Positions 4,582 to 9,103 of a stretch of DNA of 9,103 bases are shown piece by piece. The position numbers were made by a program, and so were the translations under genes. Origin of the DNA: JBDRNE01 sp043812935 (GTDB lineage Bacteria; Omnitrophota; Gorgyraeia; Tantalellales; Tantalellaceae); contig JBDRLO010000015.1 in the NCBI GenBank assembly GCA_043812935.1, positions 1-9,103 of the forward strand, given 5' to 3'. Below the pieces are notes generated by a model. The model was not told the origin of the DNA and did no database searches. It worked only from the letters and a program-made list of their open reading frames with translations. The number at the start of each line of letters is the position of its first letter. Within the stretch, counting starts at the first letter, position 1.

Positions 4582-5046
4582 TTACATCCCTTTTCTTCTT
4601 TCACGTTCAAATTCAGTATAATATTTACCGCCTAAATAATACAATTTTGTCTGGCCGAAAGCAGAAGTTAATCTTATTCCTGCTTTATCCCATATATAAT
4701 TTTCGGAATAATCTTTTAGAATCTGAGGAGTTCCATATTCTGAAGTAAACATTTTTGCCAACTTATCAACGGGTTCAAATGCTTCCTCCCATACGATACT
4801 TATCATGGCAAGCTCTTCTGTTCCGGAAGTAAAATACAAACAAACTCTGCCCTTTTTTCCAAAAATGGTATCATCATACTGTATTCTTTTTCCCGAAACA
4901 TGAGTTTTTACTTTACTTTGGCTGACAGTTTCTTTTAGAAGACTAAAGTTCTCTCCCCATTTATAATTTTCAAAATCAACGGCAGCTGAATTAACAGCCA
5001 TAGCCGTAAGGGCAATGAATATAAAAACAGAAAAAGTTTTAACCAT
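4582..5046 (-). CDS. Small secreted protein of unknown function
   Basis: The chosen start at 5046 gives 154 residues beginning with a clear signal peptide: MVK, hydrophobic FSVFIFIALTAMAV, and a cleavage site after NSA or SAA. The mature part opens with DFENYKWGENFSLLKETV, the F-x-x-x-KWG pattern of many small periplasmic proteins of unknown role, and ends with charged FERERRKGM. The reading frame is open back to ATG 5148 (188 residues) with another ATG at 5073. The longer forms would put a 34-residue basic extension before the signal peptide, and the candidate promoter at 5083-5111 would start transcription near 5076, favouring 5046. No start has a strong ribosome binding site. The gene leads the tight secreted protein-protease-PPC run, so its product may be a substrate or partner of the protease; that is inference. 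Confidence 0.78.
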   Translation of the reverse strand: MVKTFSVFIFIALTAMAVNSAAVDFENYKWGENFSLLKETVSQSKVKTHVSGKRIQYDDTIFGKKGRVCLYFTSGTEELAMISIVWEEAFEPVDKLAKMFTSEYGTPQILKDYSENYIWDKAGIRLTSAFGQTKLYYLGGKYYTEFERERRKGM

Positions 5047-5082
5047 AACTTTAGTTTTTAGAAGTAACAACATTCTTATTGT

Positions 5083-5111
5083 ATTGTACCCTGCACTGTA
5101 CCGCAATACAA
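5083..5111 (-). promoter_or_regulatory. Candidate promoter for the secreted-protein/protease/PPC genes
   Basis: On the minus strand TTGTAT (5111-5106) and TACAAT (5088-5083) are 17 bp apart. The -10 has five of six consensus bases; the -35 only three. Transcription would start near 5076, just upstream of the preferred ATG at 5046 and after the antiporter stop at 5151. Confidence 0.4.
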
Positions 5112-5150
5112 GTTTTCGGAACATATACGGAATTGGAGTGAAACCCATTC

Positions 5151-6368
5151 CTATGTTATTTCCCCGGCTTTTTTTAATGCTTTTTTAAGAACAATAGGCC
5201 CTATGAATTCATGAATAACAGTAGTTGCGACAATTATGCTTATAACAATATCCGCTATTTGTTTGAACGCCGGATTCTGCCCCATCATTAGAGCTAAACC
5301 AATAACTATGCCGCCTTGAGGAATTAAACCATACGCCGTGTATGCCCGCACTTTAGGGCTTGATCCTGCTATGATTCCACCGACAAACGTACCTAAAAAC
5401 TTTCCGGCAGTCCTGAAAATAATAAAAAACAGTATCAAAACCATGGAAGAAGCAACAACTGAAAAATTCAAATGTAACCCGCTCAATGTAAAAAATAAAA
5501 CAAAAACCATTTCTTCTACATACCGTTCCATCATTTGGAATATTCTTTCCTGTTTTTTATTAAAATTTACCACTACTATTCCCATGGTCATAGTTGATAA
5601 AAGTTGATCCGCTCCTATTGCTGTTGACACTCCAAAACAAAGCGCCAGCAAGCTAAGAATAATAACAATAAAAACGCCTTCGGTTTCTTTGTTAATTTTT
5701 GACGTAATGAAATTAAAAATAAATCCAAAAACCACTCCTAAAAGCAAAGAACCGCAGATAATCGCAAGCGGGCTAAGAAATGCCGCATGCAGATTAAAGG
5801 CTTGATGCGTGGCTATTGCCGCGGCTAAAACTACGGCAACACTATAATTAATAATACCTAAAACATCATCAAAAGCCGCGACGCTTAGCATTGTTGACGT
5901 AACCTCTCCGTTTGCCTTATACGCATGTTTTATCGCCAACCCGACCGACGGATCCGTAGGAGATCCAAGGCATCCAACTAAAAGACTTCCCGGAATAAAA
6001 ATGGTAACCCAATTCGCCTGGGGAACTTTGGTAAATATTGGTAGAATCGCTAAAAATCCGGCAGTAATCGCTAAAAATGCAAATTCAGCTTCTAAAACCG
6101 TAATATAAAGAATGCCTTTTCCTAAACTTTTAACACGTGAATATAAAAGTGTTCCTCCAATCGAAAAAGCTATAAAAGCCAACGCCATGTTTTCAATATT
6201 ATCCGTGCGCTCGGCTAAATTTGCCGGAATAAAATGACAAATACTGGGGTTCAGCAATATTCCGGCAAAGATGTATCCAGTTACTTTGGGCAATTTTACT
6301 TTTTGCGCAATTTCTCCAAAAACAAACCCAATGAACAAAACTATGCCGCCTATTAAAATTCCATTCAT
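5151..6368 (-). CDS. Cation/proton antiporter, CPA2 (Kef/NapA-like) family
   Basis: The 405 residues are almost entirely membrane-spanning, about 12-13 helices, matching a transport core without the C-terminal TrkA-N domain that Kef proteins carry. Residues 134-141 (LGSPTDPS) match the unwound helix 4 of this fold, and FDDVLG at 166-171 contains the Asp167-Asp168 pair expected to bind the ion in electrogenic members. RTAGKFLGT at 319-327 supplies the conserved helix-10 lysine (Lys323). PQGGIVIGLAL at 350-360 is another family segment. It should exchange Na+ (or K+) for protons across the inner membrane; the ion cannot be told from sequence. AAAGGA overlapping the stop of the kinase gene serves as ribosome binding site, 9 bases from the ATG, so the gene is likely co-transcribed with the phosphatase and kinase. 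Confidence 0.92.
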   Translation of the reverse strand: MNGILIGGIVLFIGFVFGEIAQKVKLPKVTGYIFAGILLNPSICHFIPANLAERTDNIENMALAFIAFSIGGTLLYSRVKSLGKGILYITVLEAEFAFLAITAGFLAILPIFTKVPQANWVTIFIPGSLLVGCLGSPTDPSVGLAIKHAYKANGEVTSTMLSVAAFDDVLGIINYSVAVVLAAAIATHQAFNLHAAFLSPLAIICGSLLLGVVFGFIFNFITSKINKETEGVFIVIILSLLALCFGVSTAIGADQLLSTMTMGIVVVNFNKKQERIFQMMERYVEEMVFVLFFTLSGLHLNFSVVASSMVLILFFIIFRTAGKFLGTFVGGIIAGSSPKVRAYTAYGLIPQGGIVIGLALMMGQNPAFKQIADIVISIIVATTVIHEFIGPIVLKKALKKAGEIT

Positions 6369-6381
6369 TTTTGTCCGTCCT

Positions 6382-6813
6382 TTATTTTGTTAATCTTTTA
6401 TGCATTATAAAAATATTTTTTTGATCTTTTCTTATATATTCAAGTTTGTCCATTATGTTTCTTACCAGATGTATCCCCCATCCGCCAGGCTCTCTTTGAT
6501 CGAGAGGCAACTCACAGTTCGGTTCATCCTGCAAAAGAGGATCAAAATGTTTGCCATCGTCTTCCACTTTCATCACTAGTTCGTCTCCGTTCGTCTTTAA
6601 ATCCACTTCTATCGATCTTATCTCATTATTTTTATATGCATACGAAATAATATTTACAACCACTTCTTCCAGAGCTAAATTCGCGTCAAACGTATCTTCT
6701 TCCGAAAATTTATTTATTCTTCCAAAGTCTTCTATTCCTTCTCTTACTTTTCGTATCTCTGAAAGGTCATTTTTCAGCACTATTTTCTTTTCATTTGTTT
6801 CTTTGTTTTTCAT
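6382..6813 (-). CDS. RsbW-like serine kinase / anti-sigma factor (HATPase)
   Basis: The 143 residues form a single GHKL ATPase domain of the RsbW/SpoIIAB type (HATPase_c_2). The N-box is ANLALEEVVVNIISYAY at 44-60, with Glu49/Glu50 and Asn54. The G1 box is EDDGKHFDP at 84-92, and the G2 box GGWGIHLVRNIMD at 110-122. Such kinases phosphorylate a STAS-domain antagonist and, in its absence, often hold a sigma factor or another target. The gene overlaps the 3' end of the phosphatase gene by 23 nt, implying coupled synthesis in fixed ratio. The overlap is made by a 17-nt tandem repeat, so both proteins share a KETNEK stretch there. No STAS protein or sigma factor is encoded in the window. Confidence 0.93.
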   Translation of the reverse strand: MKNKETNEKKIVLKNDLSEIRKVREGIEDFGRINKFSEEDTFDANLALEEVVVNIISYAYKNNEIRSIEVDLKTNGDELVMKVEDDGKHFDPLLQDEPNCELPLDQREPGGWGIHLVRNIMDKLEYIRKDQKNIFIMHKRLTK

Positions 6814-6823
6814 TTGTTTCTTT
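6788..6823. repeat. 17-nt direct repeat at the phosphatase/kinase overlap
   Basis: AAAGAAACAAATGAAAA (minus strand) occurs at 6823-6807 and again at 6804-6788, an offset of 19. Because 19 is not a multiple of three, the first unit is read as KETNEK at the phosphatase C-terminus and the second as KETNEK at the kinase N-terminus. The second unit also lies within the end of the phosphatase frame. Confidence 0.85.
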
Positions 6824-8749
6824 CATTTTTAAAAATTTAAAAACCAATATGGTAATATCATCTGATTGGGGTACACCGAATGAAAAATTTTTGATTTCTT
6901 CTAAAGTATTTTCTGCTAGTTCCCGACTGCTTGTCCAGGCCTTTTTCTCTGCTTCGTATTTTAGTTTTTCCTCTGAAAACATTTTTCCATTCCTATTAAA
7001 AGCTTCCGTAACTCCATCTGTATAGACATACAGCATGTCTTCTTCTTTCATTAATATTTTCTCATTCACATACTCTTCTTTTTCTTCAATCCCGACAACA
7101 GTATTGATTCCATTTTTCAAAAATTCTGCGGAGCTATCTTTCCGGACAACTAAAGGAGCATTGTGTCCCGCGTTTACATAGACAATTTCACCTGTCCTTA
7201 AGTTTAGAATCCCGCAAAAAACCGTGATAAAGATACCCGTATTATTATTCTGAGCAAATTCTTTGTTCAGCCGCCCTATTGTCTTTGCCGGATCTTTTAT
7301 TTCTTTTGCAGCTGTTTTTATTAATGTTTTCGCGACTGCCATAAATAAAGCCGCGGGAACACCTTTGCCTGATATATCCGCAATAACAAAACAAAAATGG
7401 TCTTTGTCTATAAGAAAAAAATCGTAAAAATCCCCCCCGACTTCTTTGGCCGGCTCCAGTATCGCGTAAACATCAAGCGTCTTTTCTTGTGAAAATATAG
7501 AAAAATCTTTAGGCACAATTTCCATCTGTATGTCATGCGCTATTTTCAATTCACTTTCTATTCGTTCTTTTACCGCTGTAGTTTCCGTCAGCTGTTTAAT
7601 ATACCGTTTCAATGCGCTTTTCATATAAGTAAATGCTTCCGTAAGTTTTCCGACTTCATCATGAAATTTTACTTTCGGAACATAAAAATCCATTTTCCCT
7701 GCCGCGATTTCTTTTGTAGCTTCAACTAACCCTCTCAAGGGTTTTGTAATAGATCGGGAAATAAAGAATATAACCAAAAATAGAAACACCAACCCTGCCA
7801 AGCCCAACCAAACCACAACAGCGTTAAGCCTCATAACATCAGCCATTAGTTCTTTCTGTGAAATTACTATCCCTAAAGACCATCCGCTCGAGGGTATGGG
7901 CGAATAAAATATCCACATTCTTTCGTTGTTTAAACTATTTAAAAATGATTTAAACCCGCTTTGACCGGATATCATTTCATTTCCGATTTCATTTAACGCT
8001 TCATTGTTTTGATCTTCCGCAAGGCTGAATATCGTTTCGTTCATTATTAAATCCCGATCCGGATATGTAACAATTGTACCTTTTTTCGAAATCAAAAAGC
8101 CATATCCGGTTTTCCCTATTTTTATAGACGCCACTATTTCCTGAAGCCATGCTAAAGAAATATCCGCGGTAACTATTCCCGTAAAAATCTTTTTTCCACT
8201 AACATCTTTATAAAAAGGAACCGAATATGTTGCCATAACAATATTTCCGCCGCCCTTATCATAGTACGGCTCACTCCATACCGGAACCCCAAGAGTTTTC
8301 GGCAATTTGTACCATTCCCAGTTGAAATAGTGATATGCCTCTCCGCCTAAATACGTAAAGCTTACTTCGCCGTTATTTTTATAAAAATACGGAGCAAAAT
8401 ATAGCGCGCTTTCATCAAACGCATAAGGCTCAAAAGCAATAGTTGCTCCATAAATCTCAGGGTTTGCATCAACTACCGTTTCCAGCATATTTAATAAGTT
8501 TTCTTTATTATAAGAAGTGTGTTCCAAAGAATTAGCAATTTGGGCGGGAACTTTTTTTACTGAAGATAGTATTGTTTCGATTTTATTTACTGTGGAAACT
8601 GCAAGCGTATCAGCATTCTCTTCAATTTTATCTATTATTACTCTTCGAGAAAAAGAATAATTGTATCCAAAAATAATAATGAAAATCACTATACAGCTTG
8701 TAAGAATAAAAAAGGTAAGTTTAAATGCAATACCTCTATTATTTATCAT
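6791..8749 (-). CDS. Transmembrane sensor phosphatase: double Cache, HAMP, PP2C/SpoIIE domain
   Basis: The 652-residue protein has a transmembrane helix at 9-29 and an extracytoplasmic region at about 33-300. That region looks like a double Cache sensor, with the PVWSEPYYDKGGGNIVMATYS segment at 156-176 and GIVTADISLAWL at 191-202 typical of it. A second membrane helix follows at 309-331, HAMP at 332-385 (SITKPLRGLVEATKEIAAG), a linker helix, and a PP2C-type phosphatase at about 430-637. Metal-binding motifs are complete: EVGGDFYDFF (Asp440), IADISGKGVPAALFM (Asp458), YTDGVTEAF (Asp578) and QSDDITILVF (Asp630, Asp631). By family knowledge (RsbU, SpoIIE, RsbP) it should dephosphorylate a STAS antagonist upon sensing a periplasmic ligand, opposing the kinase encoded next. 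Its own promoter lies upstream at 8805-8833; GGGA before ATG 8749 is a modest ribosome binding site. Confidence 0.94.
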   Translation of the reverse strand: MINNRGIAFKLTFFILTSCIVIFIIIFGYNYSFSRRVIIDKIEENADTLAVSTVNKIETILSSVKKVPAQIANSLEHTSYNKENLLNMLETVVDANPEIYGATIAFEPYAFDESALYFAPYFYKNNGEVSFTYLGGEAYHYFNWEWYKLPKTLGVPVWSEPYYDKGGGNIVMATYSVPFYKDVSGKKIFTGIVTADISLAWLQEIVASIKIGKTGYGFLISKKGTIVTYPDRDLIMNETIFSLAEDQNNEALNEIGNEMISGQSGFKSFLNSLNNERMWIFYSPIPSSGWSLGIVISQKELMADVMRLNAVVVWLGLAGLVFLFLVIFFISRSITKPLRGLVEATKEIAAGKMDFYVPKVKFHDEVGKLTEAFTYMKSALKRYIKQLTETTAVKERIESELKIAHDIQMEIVPKDFSIFSQEKTLDVYAILEPAKEVGGDFYDFFLIDKDHFCFVIADISGKGVPAALFMAVAKTLIKTAAKEIKDPAKTIGRLNKEFAQNNNTGIFITVFCGILNLRTGEIVYVNAGHNAPLVVRKDSSAEFLKNGINTVVGIEEKEEYVNEKILMKEEDMLYVYTDGVTEAFNRNGKMFSEEKLKYEAEKKAWTSSRELAENTLEEIKNFSFGVPQSDDITILVFKFLKMKETNEKQRNK

Positions 8750-8804
8750 ATATCCCGCTATCTTTTAAAAAATATTATTTTTATTAATGATTTTCTAAGA
8801 TATG

Positions 8805-8833
8805 AGTATACCTGAAAAGTTCAGATTTATCAA
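8805..8833 (-). promoter_or_regulatory. Sigma70-type promoter of the phosphatase-kinase operon
   Basis: On the minus strand TTGATA (8833-8828) and TATACT (8810-8805) stand 17 bp apart, both close to consensus. Transcription would begin near 8798, giving a leader of about 49 nt before ATG 8749. The spacer contains the small inverted repeat CTGAA-AAG-TTCAG (8812-8824), a possible but unproven operator. It lies in the 119-bp gap after the receiver-domain gene; no terminator for that gene is visible. Confidence 0.6.
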
Positions 8834-8868
8834 AATGAATTGCTCAAAACCAGACCTTCTCAAAAGTA

Positions 8869-9103
8869 CTATTTGTGTAAACACCTCTCAATCGTCAGCA
8901 TCAACTCTTTTAAGCTAACCGGTTTTGCTAAAAAAAGAGTCCCTTTAATTATTTCTTGCTGCTCCATGGCTTCTTCTTTGGTTATTGTCCCTGTTAAAAA
9001 AATTATGGGCAAATTCTTCCCTTGTTCATCCATTCTTATCTGCGCAGCAACAGAAGCTCCATCTTCTCCCGGCATAAGTAAATCAAGAAGAATTATATCC
9101 GGG
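8869..9103 (-). CDS. Response-regulator receiver domain, C-terminal part (cut by window edge)
   Basis: The frame is open to the right edge and ends at the TAA at 8869. Seventy-eight residues are visible, starting PDIILLDLLMPGEDG. The Asp of LLDLLMPG (codon 9084-9082) is the phosphoacceptor. Thr of FLTGT is 30 residues later and Lys of LAKPVS 53 later, the exact CheY spacing. The protein ends 14 residues after that Lys-Pro pair, so no C-terminal output domain exists; the missing N-terminus could be a bare receiver or follow another domain. An in-frame ATG at 9075 lies after the phosphoacceptor and is not the true start. It precedes the phosphatase gene in the same direction but is separated by a promoter, so a functional link is likely but unproven. 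Confidence 0.92.
   Translation of the reverse strand, partial: PDIILLDLLMPGEDGASVAAQIRMDEQGKNLPIIFLTGTITKEEAMEQQEIIKGTLFLAKPVSLKELMLTIERCLHK

Noticed and set aside
4574..4587. Inverted repeat ATGTAA-GT-TTACAT before the protease start
   Set aside because: Six-base arms in AT-rich DNA that overlap the upstream stop codon are expected by chance; no promoter accompanies it.
5047..5148. Longer start (ATG 5148 or 5073) for the secreted-protein gene
   Set aside because: The extension would bury the signal peptide, and no start has a good ribosome binding site; AGGA before 5148 is too close to the ATG. The candidate promoter also lies inside the extended frame. It remains possible.
9073..9075. ATG at 9075 as the start of the receiver-domain gene
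   Set aside because: The frame continues upstream to the window edge and includes the phosphoacceptor Asp, so this Met is internal.

Overview
The window is AT-rich and gene-dense, and every supported protein and tRNA gene lies on the minus strand, so the text is best read from high to low coordinates. It looks like a bacterial chromosome: tRNAs with encoded CCA, sigma70-type promoters (TTGAxA, 17-bp spacing, TATxxT), intrinsic terminators, and a sensor-phosphatase/anti-sigma-kinase pair. Signal peptides and a membrane-anchored retropepsin-like protease fit an uncultivated didermic lineage (Omnitrophota- or Elusimicrobiota-like by general style). That placement is a guess; no marker gene here settles it.

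Layout from right to left. (1) 9103-8869: C-terminal part of a response-regulator receiver domain, cut by the window edge. (2) 8749-6382: behind its own promoter, a double-Cache/HAMP/PP2C (SpoIIE-like) sensor phosphatase overlapping an RsbW-like HATPase kinase. This is the enzymatic core of a partner-switching module; the STAS antagonist and sigma factor are not in the window. (3) 6368-5151: a CPA2-type cation/proton antiporter, 13 bp behind the kinase and probably co-transcribed. (4) 5046-3273: a small secreted protein, a membrane-anchored aspartic protease with an N-terminal Sm-like barrel, and a PPC/DUF296 protein, packed with 8-11 bp gaps. (5) 3184-2530: tRNA-Phe(GAA) with its terminator, followed by about 550 bp of non-coding DNA made of tRNA-Phe fragments, hairpins, a repeated 36-mer and a bidirectional terminator. 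(6) 2527-897: a three-gene operon of HTH-MNT nucleotidyltransferase, HEPN protein and an unrecognised helical protein, driven by a near-consensus promoter whose -10 box lies inside a perfect 30-bp palindrome. (7) 896-1: a non-coding stretch with a 7-bp tandem repeat, tRNA-Thr(CGU), a dyad, and the N-terminal third or so of an MFS transporter running off the left edge.

The parts most worth a second look are the tRNA-Phe mosaic and the MNT-HEPN-unknown operon. In the mosaic, a 44-bp direct repeat starts exactly at anticodon base 34 and runs to the CCA, like an attachment-site duplication around a 244-bp segment, and a 31-bp inverted copy of the tRNA 5' half sits inside that segment. The operon has a self-contained palindromic operator and a third partner that I cannot name.
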